From: Anseranas semipalmata
Taxonomy: Eukaryota; Chordata; Aves; Anseriformes; Anseranatidae
Length of the DNA stretch: 64,000 bases
NCBI GenBank assembly: GCA_013399115.1
Contig: VXAA01004298.1
Span: 595,460 to 659,459 of the forward strand
Direction of reading: 5' to 3'
The position numbers were made by a program, and so were the translations under genes. The notes under the pieces are model-generated. The model searched no databases and was not told the DNA's origin. It saw only the letters and a list, made by a program, of their open reading frames with translations. Of the stretch, positions 1 through 12,830 are shown one piece after another; position 1 is the stretch's first letter, and each line of letters begins with the position of its first letter.

Positions 1-3000
1 ATGAATATCTATTTGCATCATAAAATCCTAACCTTAGTTGTACTGCATGTCAAGGGCTATTCACTGCTGGCATAAGGTGTTCTCAACCCCTCACACTCAT
101 TCCTGGCAATTCCTAAGCACTGGCTAAGGACTGATCAGGTTGAAATAAATACACATTAAAAGTAATACATATGTATGTTCGTAAGCTGTCTGACACCTGT
201 AACCCATACAGGTCCCACAAACAGATTTTAGGCACAATCAATGAGAAAGGGCACTGCAGAGCATGTGTGGTAGGAGTACCTTACAGCAGACAGGACTGCT
301 CCTGGCCCGAAGCGGTGGAAAAGAAAGATTATACAAACAGTACACAGGAGAGCATAGGAAGAGGTTGTCCTCTGTCTTTCAACTTAAACCTTTCTGGTGC
401 TTTCTCCTGATGATCCCCCCCCCCTTTTCTTGTTATTCACTGTGCAAATTACATCATTCAATCTGCACTATGTTTTAATGTAATCCTTAAACTTGGCTCT
501 TGAGAATAAGGAAAAAAAATGCTAACTGCTAAGAAGAAGCACATAGCAATTCCATAGCCATATAATTTTTTGGCAGAACAGGGATATGAATTTGGCTCTC
601 CCACAATGTTAATAAATGCCACCACACAGCCAGACTATGAATTAGTTTGAGATAGGCTTATCCCAATTTTTCTTGTTGGAGCTGTTCCACTGTGTAAGCT
701 GAATACTAATTGCAGCAAGAATTTGAACAATGGTTTTGCAGGTGAGTACCAAAACACTTCTTCTTTACAGCTGAGAAACCTTTAATCTACAACAGCTGCA
801 TTTTTGCAAAATGCTTAAGTTTAAATTAATCAGAAGTTCTGATAAAGTCAGTTAAACCACAATTCCTGATCAACTCTGATACACAACTTATGTTTCTCTA
901 GGGATCTGAAATATCCAGCAGCACTTTTTGGTAATGTTTAATGCAATTTTAAAGTCTGACTAAATGAGGCAGAAACTAGATACATGACTGATTTAGAGTT
1001 TACAGGCTACATTTCAGTGAGGTCTCACAGAATTCTATTTGAACAAGGTAATTAATTTCTACTAAATAAATTAAACTACAAATGAAAATATACAGGATTC
1101 TGAGGAGGAATGGTAAGAGATTATTATTTTTAATGGAAAAATGCCTATATTATTTAGTAAAGGAAGGAATTTAACAGACGATTTAGGGAACCCATTGGCA
1201 TGTACAGAGAAGTTAAAAATGGTTCAAAACTTGTCCTCTGCTGAAGAACTTTGGGATGTGTTCAGTAGAAAATGCTATATTAATGTGGAGAAAAGTATAG
1301 GCTGAAGAATGGTGTTATTAGGGTCAATACAGGTGGCCTTTATTTTCCCTCTACACAGATCCTAACCTACAATTAGCTCTCTGGATGTTTAGAGATGTTT
1401 ATTGCATCTAAACTTCAAATCTTATTTAGAACATTATTATATTAAAATATATTGTTTAATAATTATTATATTGAATATCATATTAATATCATATACATTT
1501 ATTAAATCCACACATCTCTGGATATTTACAGATGTTAGAGTTAAACAAACACCCTGGACAATGACATGTAAGTATTTACAGCTAAGAGCAAATCCTGCTG
1601 GATGAAAAAGCAACAGTGATAAAATGCTTAGTCTATGTGCTTCTGAAAGACCAAATAAAAATAAAAAGACTGAAAACAAAAACAAAACTATAAAGTCCTC
1701 TTGACAAGAGAGTGGACAGCAGAAAAAGCCTCATATCAGGTATTCATTCTGTCCTTTTAAGACATTTGACTAAGAATCCTCTGACATTCTCAAATTATTA
1801 AGATCTAACACACTTTTTAAAGGAACACTTAAGGATGTCTTTCCCTTGTCATCTTCAGCATAGAGCATGCATTAACTCTTTACAGAAAGGCATGTGCATG
1901 CTTAGTTTACCCTTTAAAAAGAGGAGTTTGATCATTTTCCATGTAACAACTTGGCTCTTCTGCACACAAACACTCCAATGCCATAACACCTGAAAACCAC
2001 ATTCCAGTGCTAGAAGGATATTGGAATAGGGCTGGGCATGGATAGTGACACTAGACTCCCACAGGTCTTCAGAGCTATTTAGCTGTATAGACAAAAAAGC
2101 CCATATAATCTATGATTCTCCAACCACAGAAATTGCCATATATTAAGTTCAACATGAATATCCAAGTGTGAGTACACGTATGTTTTACTTGCATGTCTAT
2201 ACACACAAACACACACACAGCCCAAATCTGATGTCCACCCAAAATTTATAGAGATTTTGAAGTCTTCCAATTATTATGTGCAATGTTAGAAAAACTTGCG
2301 GAAGATAGATTACATGTAAATTTTTCTTACATCATCTCACAGGATGTGAACAAGTACTGTATGGTAACTTAATCCACATGACAAGTTTGCTTTCTTGCCA
2401 TCTTAACTCACACAACAGTTTCAGCACTTAACCTTTAGCAGCATCTTCCAACAATCCCAAGTGCTCTCAGATCTGAGCTGCTGTATCTCAGAACTACTCT
2501 TTCACCAAATTCCCAAACTTCATATCTCACTAGACAGTCTTTGTACACAAGTTTTTACTGTCAGCCAAATCTCTGATGCACATTAAAAATTTAAGGAAGC
2601 ATAAACTAAACTGAACGTAGTAACAAAACAAGTTATGTAAGGATTATGTTCCATTTGCATATTCATAATTTACATCAATAAAAAATCCATCTACTTTCAT
2701 TTTTACATTAATTTGCTGCAGTATTCTTTTCTCCTCCATTTGCAATGCCATGAAAGTCAGTCAGTCTTAAATCTACTTGCTACAAAGAACGTGGGTCCAG
2801 CAAATAATCAGTTTCTGGAAAGAGTTTTAACCTCTTGCTTAAAGAAATCCATCATCATAATTTTGAGTTTCTATTTAGGACAGGAAAGAAAAAGAAAATA
2901 CAACAAACCAAGTCTTAAAAAGACTTATACGGATTACACATAGCCAAGGCAAGAAGGAAAAGCTGAAAGCTAACTTTTATTGTGCTGGAAAAATACTCAA

Positions 3001-6000
3001 CATGTTGAAAATACCGTATGTTAAAAACTGAGACTGACAGATACACACAAGTAACATTTAACAAAGAAAAAAAAGTGAAACTCTTTGAGTCGATAAACTG
3101 ATTTAAAAAAAAAAAAAACACATTTCTAATCAAAATGCTTTCTTAAAATTTTACCAAGCTCCCATGATCTTAGGATGGGTGGCTGAGAAGAAGAGGAAGA
3201 GAAGTACACAATGGAACCAATGACTTCTCTCCAGAGGCTGCCATTTCTGTCACACATTTCACCAGTTGAGGCTAATAAAACATACTTAGTCTTCAGCTCC
3301 TTGAGCTATTAGGGGACTTACAGAAGCTCTGCTGCCTTCTGCTGATTTACAGGGATCAAATATAGGGCAGACACTTAGATGTCACTTTTAACAAACACTA
3401 GCTGCTCTCACTAAACAAAAGGTTTCTTCCTAGGATAGATTAAAATGCATGTGACATCCAACATTAGTTTCCATATATATACCGCAGCTACATAAGCAAA
3501 TACTACCTGCTTCACCCAAGAAAGAACAGACGTGCAGTGGTAATAATCCAAAATGGCACCTTTTCTGACATTTTTCTAACTCGATTCTATCTGAACTTAG
3601 CTTTAATTAGATTTTCTGTGCAGAAATCCCAAATAAATTTTAGTTCCATCTGCACAGAAAGATTCTGGGCTGAGACGAACTCCTCTTGTTAGTATCACTC
3701 ACGGTTGTTTAAGTGTCTTTAAACAGGGCTCAAGTACTGCTCAGCAAAGTCATCGTGCATATGGAGGACCTTAGAGTCAGCCCCTCCCATGTGCAGATCT
3801 TATGTAGTCTAACATTTCAAAGCATCCTATCATATTTTTGAACAGAAAAAACTTGAGTATGAAACCTGATTGGTTCAAGTGATCATACTTTCTCCATTGA
3901 TGAGAACATAATCATTTGCTATATTTTTTCCTGTTATACAATTGAAACTGTCTATACGTGAGAATATTCTTTGTACTACACAAGGGGACCACACAATATT
4001 GATTTTGCAGTGCACTCCATACTTAAAAGATGCATGTTTAAAATTTCCATGAGGTTGAGACAGACCTCCCTTTACCTCATTTTCCAAAAAGACTGGTTTG
4101 TAGTCATATGGAAGAAAGCAATTTTTTGTGAACAACTTCATTTGGGAAAGAACAGCTCATATGTTATAAGACAGATTGGTGTACTCCTCCATGTCCTGTT
4201 CTGCTGTTCCTCTTCCTCTTTTTCCCAATTACAAATAAATAAAGAGTGGGAGTCAGATGACATTTCATGTTGTGTTTTGAAATCAGCATGTATTACACTT
4301 TAAGCATTCACACTGCTTGGGCACATCCTTTTAAGACTGGTTTCATGAAGAAGCTGTGGATTTCATCAGCCAGGTAATAACTGGAGTTGAGAATTGCTAG
4401 CTTGTGAGTAGATGACTTAGTATATTAATAAACACTTCAACACATAGAGCTCGAAAACCACACTTGAACTCTGGCAGGCCACCCCCATCGCTGGTTACAT
4501 GGATTTTGGACAAAGAACAGCAAAATCTGAGGGCAAAATATCAAGGAATGTAAGTTAAGTAGGGAAGTAGAAAGACTGCAAATCTGAGTATGCAAAAAAG
4601 CAGCACAAGAAAATTGTGATCAGGAGGTAGAATGGACAAAGATTATATATGTAGTTTCTAAAGACTCATTCTGCTCCAAACCCAAACCATAGAACAGACT
4701 GCCTGGTGTGCAAACACAGTAGTTGGCTATCATTTCTGGAGAACCAGGTTTTACATCTGGCACAGCATAAACCACACATACAGATGAAGGCTGCTATCAA
4801 AACACTGTCAGACTCATTTTAGTAACAAGAGCTTTCAGAGTGAAGAGCTACAAACAACAAGTATACCACTTTTCAAAATACACATGAAACAAAGTTCTAT
4901 AGGACCCTTAGCATGCTGGGTCTTGAAGATTCTAACCCAGAGAAAGTAAAGATTTCAGCGCTTCCACATTTTTTCCAACATTATGCCACATAAAATCATT
5001 TCCATAAAATACAATTGTCAAGCATGTGATGAAAGTGATGAGATCCCTCAACAGAAACTCTGAACATATAAACATATGGAAAACGCAATTAGTAAACAAT
5101 CTGCAAGATGAAGTTTGTCCTTATTAAGCATTTGCCAAATAATTCAGGAGAGAGAAGAAAACTGTAAAACTCAAAGTCTGTTGTAAAATGATTTGCAAAC
5201 AAAATAAAGCGTGAAACCAGCGTAGCAAATGCTTTGCAATGAACTGTTTGCCTGCAGAATACATCTTGGGAAACCATCTTCCCTTTTTACTCTATCTGAA
5301 AGTTATTTCAGAACAGTCTTTGAAAGTAATGATTTTGTTCTGCTTCTCAGAACTTGCTTAATAAACACCTTGTTTTCTATGCTTCTTATTGCACACACAT
5401 TTGTCCTTCATCAGTGGCATAACATCTACCCTTCTGATTTGGTGAAGCACTTCCCATAGAGGAAAGAAAGCAAACGCAGGTTATCTTACTTCACTGAAAT
5501 CCACTGAATAACTTATTTATGAATTAAGCATTTGTGCTAACTTTATCTTAAATAAAAACTGGCATAATCCTGTATATCCATCTTATCATGAATTGTGATC
5601 TGAAGGCTTCTCATTATAGAAACTGCCTTCAAGTTCACCAACTCTCAACTGTACAGACAGTTTATGAAAACAAATAAACAGCCAAAACTTTACTACACAA
5701 GTTAACTTGGGGAATGTCTTTGCTTTCTCAGACATTTTATATCTGGAAGGAGAGGTTAGATCTCTTTTTTTTTTTTTTTTAAACAGTACTTAATAGGGTT
5801 TCCTCAAAAGTATCCCCTTGAGATTTTGCACAAAATGATCCTCAGATGGTCATGTACCTATTTTATATAAATACTGGGTTTGCTACACTTTGTGGGAATG
5901 AATATGTACCTTCCTTCCAGAACCACAGGCTGAGAGAAATAAACTTATTTCCAGGTGGATAATGCACAGAGGTTTGTGAAGACTTTTCTGTCAGAAGGCA

Positions 6001-8156
6001 GCCTCTCTACGCAGGGATAGACTGATCAACTTCATTGCAGTGCAGATTCCTGAACTGACATCCTTATAAAGCCTGTTCTCACAAATAATGAGAAGGGATT
6101 ATGCAGCTATGCATTTATTAACATCATACAATTGCATTTCATATGCTGAGTTTTCATCCCTAAATTTGATGCCTAAGTGTTCCATAACAAATTGAGAGCA
6201 TCAGAATTATACAGGCTTTTTTATTATCCTTTGTTACAATTTGCATTAGCTTAAAACAGCTTATTCAATTTGCTGCAGTAATACTAAAACCACATATTTC
6301 CTATTAGTAGAACAGGATCTAGCATATGGGCAGTATCCTTGATGTTTCTAGCCCTGTTCCTGTAACATACCACAGTTTCAGTGGCTTTTTGATTCCTTTA
6401 TGTATGTTACATGCTGTTGAAAAGTAGATTCTTGGACCATGCTGTGTGGAAATCTACGCAGAGAGTTTATTTGGTATACAGTATTCCTACTCAAATGGAA
6501 TCTTTTAAACAGAATAGGTTATGGATGTATACAGACAACAGTACCTTATGCTTTTAAGATGCATACCTAAACACAGCTACTGTATGTTACAAATTTAGAA
6601 GTGTTCTGCATTACAAAAATAAGCACAGAACACTGAATATAACAAGAGCAATTAGCCTTTTAGTTACTTAGCCTTTCTGGTGAAAACACAGGAGAAAGCA
6701 CTGTCCTGACAAATTTCCCAGATCATTCCATGATTCACAGATATAGAATCCAAGCTTCATTAGAAAGTCAAGTCAACCTAACATGTTCATCTGTTAGTCT
6801 CAAATATTTATATGATCCAGTATGTAACAGTTCTAAAAGACATTCATGAAGACATGGTATTTTAGATCACTTGCAAAGTTAAGTCTGGTAAGATAGTTAC
6901 TATTATAACATGAAAACGGTAAGGGTAATAAGCAGGAAGGATCCCCATTAACTAGGCCATCTCTTGAATTCAAGGTAGGTTTAGCAGTTCTTGGTCATTA
7001 TTGCACAGACAAGACAACGTCTGTCAAAACTCTCCTGTAATGGACACTCTACTGTCTCCCTCAAGTGAATCCATTTGAGGACTTCTGTAACCTCTCATGA
7101 TGAAGTTTCAATCTGTATCTGTCTTGAACCTTTACTCCTGAGAGTAAAGGTCATGCTTCTTATCCTGTGCACTATGGAAATGTGGGAACAGGTAGTTCCT
7201 TTTCAGCTAGAGTTCTCTTACATACTTGAAGACATGTTAGTCCTCCTCCTACCCCTTTCCTCCACCTTCTTTATGGTAAAGAAACTCCATTAACTATCCT
7301 TGCCTGCATTTTTTAGAATTCTTCAAAGACAACTATTCCTATACTGTGTGAACTTTCTCCAAGTGGTTTGCATCCATTCTGATTTTTTTCTTCAAACTGG
7401 GAATATGACTACATCTAAGCAGAGTTGGAAGACTTATTGTATGCATTTTACACGTGTTAAAATGCTACCACTGTTTAGATAATGCAGTACTGCACTTGCC
7501 TTTTTTAAGCAGCACAGTATTTTTGGCTCCTCTTCAGCTTGAGAGCCTCAACTATAAGATCCTCTCCAAAAAATTCCTACTTAAGGATTAGCTTTTCCTT
7601 TATTTACATACTTAATAAATTCCAACTGCAATGTACACTGCTCCTGACTGTACAATGGCATTGATTTTTAGACCATGTCTTGTTTGTCATGACTTTTTGT
7701 TGAATTACAAACCTGTGCTTCAAACTGTCCTCTTGTTCCTACCAGTTGTATGCTACTGTCAAATATAATAAGCGTATTTTCTACTCTAGTATTTTAACAA
7801 CTAATTAAAACACAAAGCCATACAGATATCTGGACATACAAACACCATTTGCTGCAAAAACATTACCAGCTTACATGGGACAATATAAAAAGGGAAAATT
7901 CATTAATGTATATTTAACTGGCCTAGCTTTATCTAAAGACAAGTTTCTTTCACGCAGTTGTGCAAAACTTGATTTCACACACCAACAATGTATACATGAC
8001 CAACCAAAGAAGATAAAAGCAAGATATCTTCTGAGGGACCTGCATTACTTTTTAAAGCTTGATAACCATTTAATTGTGTATGGGACTGAAAAACAGTAAG
8101 CTTTATTAAAATTTCCAAATGTATCAAAACAAAACCTCCATGCTCCAAACACTTAC
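1..8156. other. AT-rich non-coding stretch, no supported gene
   Basis: No reading frame here combines good splice signals with a long open frame. The sequence is AT-rich with scattered A/T runs, for example a T run near 5766-5780 and an A run near 3106-3117. Three very short splice-bounded frames (about 3145-3172 on the minus strand, 4336-4373 and 7141-7189 on the plus strand) are too short to separate from chance. It is most likely intron or intergenic DNA. Confidence 0.6.
3613..3660. repeat. 12-bp perfect inverted repeat (hairpin)
   Basis: TTTCTGTGCAGA at 3613-3624 is followed after 24 bases by its exact reverse complement TCTGCACAGAAA at 3649-3660. The stem is perfect, but pairing stops outside it apart from one possible G-T pair. 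That is too short for a typical microRNA precursor. Function unknown. Confidence 0.75.
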
Positions 8157-8215
8157 ATGCGTATAAATTCAAGATGTAAACAAGCTCATCACTTTTAACA
8201 GGATTACCAATATAC
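8157..8215 (-). CDS. Candidate internal coding exon (tentative)
   Basis: On the minus strand a pyrimidine-leaning acceptor (..gctttacttcag) precedes a 59-base segment, followed by a consensus donor (gtaagt). With two bases supplied by the previous exon the segment reads YIGNPVKSDELVYILNLYA without a stop, and one base carries over into the next exon. The reading is protein-like, but I recognise no family. The segment is short, so chance is a real alternative. Expressed-sequence support would settle it. Confidence 0.27.
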
Positions 8216-9866
8216 CTGAAGTAAAGCACATGAAACATTATTTGAAGGTTTAAATAAATAACTTGGATTATCCATGATCTTGTTAAACTTGCCTAAATTT
8301 GGGCTGCTGCCAAATGAGGCAGTCCTATTCTCAGCTTCCTACTCTTAATTGTACTCTAGGGGGTTGGTTGGTTGGATTTTCTGTGTTGCATGGTGATTTA
8401 AAGACAAATCAGTCCCCTGAACCGTCTGACTGCGTAACTGCAAAAGTATCAGCACAAGAGAGGCAGCTGAAAGGCTAGAACAGACCTGTTTGGCAGCAGC
8501 CCAACTGTATACTGAGTTCCAGTGATCACTGAACTGCAAGCGCACAAACAGACACCTTATTTGACTTTGGTTCAGCAGTTTTTTTCCTAAAATATCTGTA
8601 AGAAAGTACTGTTAAATATTCTTCAAAACAAAGTGCCATGTCATAGGAAAAAATAATTGGTTTCATTACCTTCCAAGTTATTAATGAATTGTCTAATCTG
8701 ATTGCATTTTCAAGTGATTTATGTTGCACTACCTAATCTAAAAATGGTATTGCAGAGTACAGAAGTTAAAATATGAGTAGAACATTCTCAAGATCAGTGA
8801 TGAAGATGGAAAAGTACTGTATGTTAAAAAAGTAAAATACCAACATGAATAAAAAAGTTTACTGAAGTAAAACACAGCCTGAACTGTGATACAATATATT
8901 GTTCAAGTAATGGCAGAAAGCTCAAGCATTCTGCTTTCGCCTGGTAACAGCTCCTATGGGATGGTTTAAAACCTATCAATAAATACTCCCCATAATATCA
9001 ATCTAAGAAGTATCACAATAAATAAAAAGGCACAAGTGTTAAAGATTGAAATCCTAGGTGACTTAACTATTATTCTTATTGTAACTCAGTTCTCTAGCTT
9101 TCTGTCCAGTTTCAGTGTGATTTCTAAGATCAGTCTAGGATTACAGCACTTCTAAACTGGACTAAAGATAAAATAAGGTTTTAACTGAGCTGCTCAACAC
9201 TAGTCATCACACCAATAACCTAAAAGGAGTGCGAGTAATTATCTCAAGTACCTCATATTTTGCTAAGCTCTGTTCAGCACAATAATCAGTTATGTCTATT
9301 AAAATTATCAAATTCCTTAAGTATACATTCTCTCCCATTCTGTCCACCTTGTGACTATTTTATATGAAGTATATTGAATGATATTTGTACTCTCCTAAAG
9401 GTACAAATATCCTTCCTCTTACCCATGTCTTGGTTTTCTAATAAAACAGAATTTCTCAATCTCATTCCTCCTTTCTAGACCACTGTTTAGCTTCCCAACA
9501 GACAATGTGATAGAACGTTTGAGGGGTAGTCTTCTCAGCACTTCATTAAGCGTCCTCCTGATCTGTGTAACGCTTCATATACTCTAATATAATTCAATTC
9601 TGCAAGTGCTTATATTTATGAGGATTAGATTACCCACCACAATGCAACCTTGGAGCAGAGTGTTGTAGTTGTGAATACTCAGAAAATAATTAGCTTTTGT
9701 TACTGCTTTTTAATCAGACTCATTTCAAACACGAAAGCCATAAGGATTACTTGCCCAGCCTCTGGACAGTTCTGGGACCAGTTTCACTCCTGTCTTCATT
9801 ATGTGCAAGCATAAACAATTTGCTGTTTTTTCATTCTTATGTGTTCTTATCATACAATCACCTCAG
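8216..9866. other. Non-coding stretch, nothing recognised
   Basis: AT-rich sequence with no long open frame bounded by splice signals. A strong-looking plus-strand acceptor near 9478 leads into about 36 open codons, but no convincing donor follows. Confidence 0.55.
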
Positions 9867-9920
9867 CATTGATCTTTGATCCACTGATCCACAGTGTCCA
9901 GACTGAAGGAAAAACCTTCA
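9867..9920 (+). CDS. Candidate short coding exon (tentative)
   Basis: A pyrimidine-rich tract ending in cacctcag is followed by 54 bases and a consensus donor (gtaagt). Only one of the three frames is open. It needs one base from the previous exon and reads LIFDPLIHSVQTEGKTF. The exon would end in phase 1, which is compatible with the plus-strand exon at 28327. No family is recognised, and at 17 codons the call could easily be chance. It lies close to minus-strand candidates, so at most one strand set is likely to be right here. Confidence 0.2.
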
Positions 9921-11140
9921 GTAAGTCTGTAAGAGGGGCAAAGAGGAACAATAGAAAAAACAAGCATAGTAAACCTAAATTAAGAATAGACTTAATCAAT
10001 GCATGGACCTAGCTAAATCCCACAGGAAAGAGGGGGTCTGGGACCAACTAATAAATCGAATTCAGGTTGCAGCTTGATGTGACGCTAGACAGCTCGTAAC
10101 TCACAATTCCTCACAAAGCACTGTGCTCCACAGAAGGTAAAAAAAAAAAAAACACTATAGGGGTGGGGAGGGAAATAGGTAAAAAGGAGAAGTGGGTAAG
10201 AGAAATTCTTGACTCCTGCTATGGTGCTGAACAGGAACTCTGCTTGCCTTCAGACACAGAACACTGTTGTTTTTCTTTCTAATGGCCTGTTTTCCGTATT
10301 GCATCTGATTTATCAGCTTCTGAGTCTGAATCAGTGCAAAAAGGGTCTCAATTTTAATATACATTGCAGCAAAGAAGGGGCATCCTGCTTGCAAAGGCCC
10401 ACCACTCCTTTTCAGGTAATATAGAACAAAATGTTTTGCTTAATTAATGAGGCATTTAGGCCTGTATTCCTCTCAGATTTTAGTGACGTCCAAGCTTCTT
10501 CTTTACTATGCCTTTTCCATTCCCTCTTTCCTAACTCTGCACCTCCTCTTATTTTTCCTGTCCCCATCTCCTGAAGTGTAATTTCCTCATGAATTACTAG
10601 CCTACTACATTAGTTGCTGCCCTACCCTTTCTTCTTTCCTTTGCTTCCTCTTTTTTTCTTATCACTGCCTTCTCATTTCAAAATCTTTTTTCTTATTTCA
10701 AATTTCTGAAACTAGTCTGTTTTCACTGAACAATACACGCAGCAGACAACATATATTTACATGTAGAGATATGTTTAAAGGCTTTATGGAATGCTTTTAC
10801 TGATTTTACTAAATTCTGTAACTGTATTTTAAAAATCAAGACTAACAGTTAAAAGCTGACACCTCACTGGCCTCTAGTAAGTGGAAGAAAATAAAGCTAC
10901 TGTTCTTTGTCAAGTGAACCCTGTTAACTGTTTCCTAGGTGGGTTCAAGCCACTATATAAAATGTGTGCATTCATTCACAACCAATGCTGACTCAAGACT
11001 TAGTACAAATACCAAGTAAAAAAAATATGAACATCACTTTTGATTTACGTCTAGTAGAGCCATTAAATGACTTTGAAACTGATGACAGTGAGCTGTTTCA
11101 GAATCAGAAACTGAACCAAGTCATTACAAAAATAGCTTAC
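9921..11140. other. Non-coding stretch
   Basis: AT-rich sequence with an A run near 10140-10152 and the pyrimidine-rich tract listed separately. No supported gene. Confidence 0.55.
10485..10710 (+). repeat. Pyrimidine-rich low-complexity tract
   Basis: For about 225 bases the plus strand is strongly biased to C and T, with many TTCC and CTTT clusters and long runs containing almost no purines. Such tracts are common in vertebrate introns and may form unusual DNA structures. No function is evident. Confidence 0.65.
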
Positions 11141-11201
11141 CAAAGCATAACTCAGTGCTGTCCTCTTTGCTCTTCCTCCTTAGTCTACATGGATATATAG
11201 A
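11141..11201 (-). CDS. Candidate internal coding exon (tentative)
   Basis: On the minus strand a long pyrimidine tract (..tttgtttctctgttctgatag) precedes 61 bases ending at a donor (gtaagc). One of three frames is open through the segment, starts in phase 0 and reads SIYPCRLRRKSKEDSTELCF, a basic and acidic sequence typical of a disordered region. The exon would end in phase 1 and so cannot join directly to the candidate at 8157-8215 without an intermediate exon. No family is recognised. The acceptor is one of the stronger ones in the window. Confidence 0.27.
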
Positions 11202-11867
11202 CTATCAGAACAGAGAAACAAAAGGCAGAGAGAAAAAAATTTAAAAGTATATTTCATAGCAAAAGGCTTCATTATTCAGTCATGAAGAGGCAGCAACCTC
11301 CAAACAAGTATGATTCTTAAACCCCAAACAAATGAAACACCCTTTCAAGAGCATGCAACGCTCACGTTTTTCTTCAAAATTGATTTAAGAAAGGTAAATT
11401 AGATATTTATGGTAGACATTCTTACTTCAGTCAAGATACATTGTTTTACCTATTCCAAAGCCACAGGTTCTCACACTATACAAAACACGTTCACTTGAAA
11501 TTTAAGATACAGAACTTGGTCTCTTGCCTTTTCAGAACACTGGCCACACTATCAATGTGGAAAAGTAGAAGACCTACAGATGGAATTCTCAGCAAGAAAA
11601 TGTCTTAATCAAATTGTGTGCATGGGAAAGTCAAGTCAAAAAGCTGAACACATAATATTCCATTAACAACCTTAACTACTTTGCCTACCATTATAAATGA
11701 CTAAAGCTCCCTATATAGGCTTCTTAAACCTGTCACAGTACAAGCATGCTGCGTCATCAGTGGCCTCCAGGAACAAAATGTTATGATAATCCCATATTAA
11801 AATAAAATGATAAAATACATTAAAATAATAATTGTGTAACGAATAAGTTGGAAATATGCACCCTACA
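11202..11867. other. Non-coding stretch, nothing recognised
   Basis: AT-rich sequence up to the CR1 fragment. No open frame or repeat that I can support. Confidence 0.55.
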
Positions 11868-12222
11868 TCTTTTTTGCCTCAGTCTTCACTGGCAAGTGCT
11901 CTGGACATGCAGCCCAAGCTGCAAAAGGCAGGGACTGGGAGAATGAAGAACCACCCACTGTAGGAGAAGATCAGGCTCGGGACCATCTAAAGAACATGAA
12001 GGTGCACAAGTCGCTAGGACATGATGAGATGCATCCGCAGCTCCTGAGGGAACTAGCGGATAAAGTTGCTAAGCCACTGTCTATCATATTTGAGGAGTCA
12101 TGGCAGTCCAGCGAAGGTCCTGCTAACTGGAAGAGGAGAAGCAAACCCACATTTTTAAAAAGGGAAAAAAGGAAAAAGGAAGACATAGGCAACTACAGGC
12201 CAGTCAGTCTCACCTCTGTGCC
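11868..12222 (+). mobile_element. CR1 LINE fragment, ORF2 reverse-transcriptase start
   Basis: The plus strand matches the CR1 ORF2 segment leading into the reverse transcriptase domain. It begins at 'tttgcctcagtcttcactggcaag' and translates through HKSLGHDEMHPQLLREL, then a block with KPLSIIFEESWQSSE, and ends with NYRPVSLTSVP. These are the conserved early RT motifs of CR1 and related non-LTR retrotransposons. The element is truncated at both ends, lacks the YxDD catalytic motif and the 3' untranslated region, and has a lysine-rich insertion-prone stretch before NYRPVSLTSVP. It is a dead copy. Confidence 0.93.
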
Positions 12223-12227
12223 CAGCG

Positions 12228-12270
12228 GGAGAACGGAGCCTGTTCCAGTGCCTGACCACCCATTCCATCA
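12228..12270 (-). mobile_element. CR1 3'-region fragment in inverted orientation
   Basis: Immediately after the sense RT fragment, the plus strand reads 'gcctgttccagtgcctgacc', which is antisense CR1 3' untranslated sequence. About 40 bases are recognisable before similarity is lost. It directly abuts the sense fragment. Confidence 0.7.
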
Positions 12271-12689
12271 TGTGGAACATAAAGCAGGAAAAATGTTTAC
12301 GCATGAAGTTATGATCCTCTTGAAAAGTAGTACATAATTTAACATCTATGATCTCACACAACAGCTTTTTTTTTCCCCCCTTCTAGACTACCAAGACTAA
12401 TACCTCAGCTTTAAGTGAGTCTATCATTACATATAGAGTCCACCAATTTGAGTAGCTACACTTGTTATTCACCTATGCAAAGTCAGGAGTATACTTACTT
12501 AAGGTACCTTACTTGGATTTCAAATACACCTGATTACAACTTTAGGCAAATAATTACTCTTAAAAATTGTGATACATTAATAAAAGGGATCGTGCTCTCT
12601 GTCCTAGTTCCTTCATGTCACTAGTTCAGCTTCTGCTAATGGGAACCTGTCCTTGGTTTGTTAAAAGGCAGAGATGCTTTATTTTGATA

Positions 12690-12830
12690 GCCATACACCT
12701 AATATATTATAAATTAAGTGTATATTATAAAGTGTATTAATAATTTATAATTTATTTTATTAATTTCTAATAGACATTTAATTTATAATATACATTTGTT
12801 ATAAATTTGTATATAAAAATGGTGATTTTT
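12690..12830. repeat. AT-only low-complexity block
   Basis: About 140 bases are nearly all A and T, with recurring 'ttataattta' and 'tatattataaa' words that are partly self-complementary. This is probably an eroded AT microsatellite or an easily melted segment. Confidence 0.7.

Noticed and set aside
5027..5073. C/D-box snoRNA-like motif (GTGATGA ... CTGA with short terminal pairing)
   Set aside because: The interval is under 50 bases, too short for a C/D snoRNA, and no internal D'/C' boxes are convincing.
7300..7482. Open frame after a strong acceptor at 7315
   Set aside because: Alternative frames are similar, the translation is compositionally random, and nothing downstream supports a transcript.
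11868..12270. Twin-priming inversion as an explanation for the CR1 pair
   Set aside because: The 3'-derived piece would have to end at the outer edge of the element. Here it abuts the other fragment, so the order is wrong.
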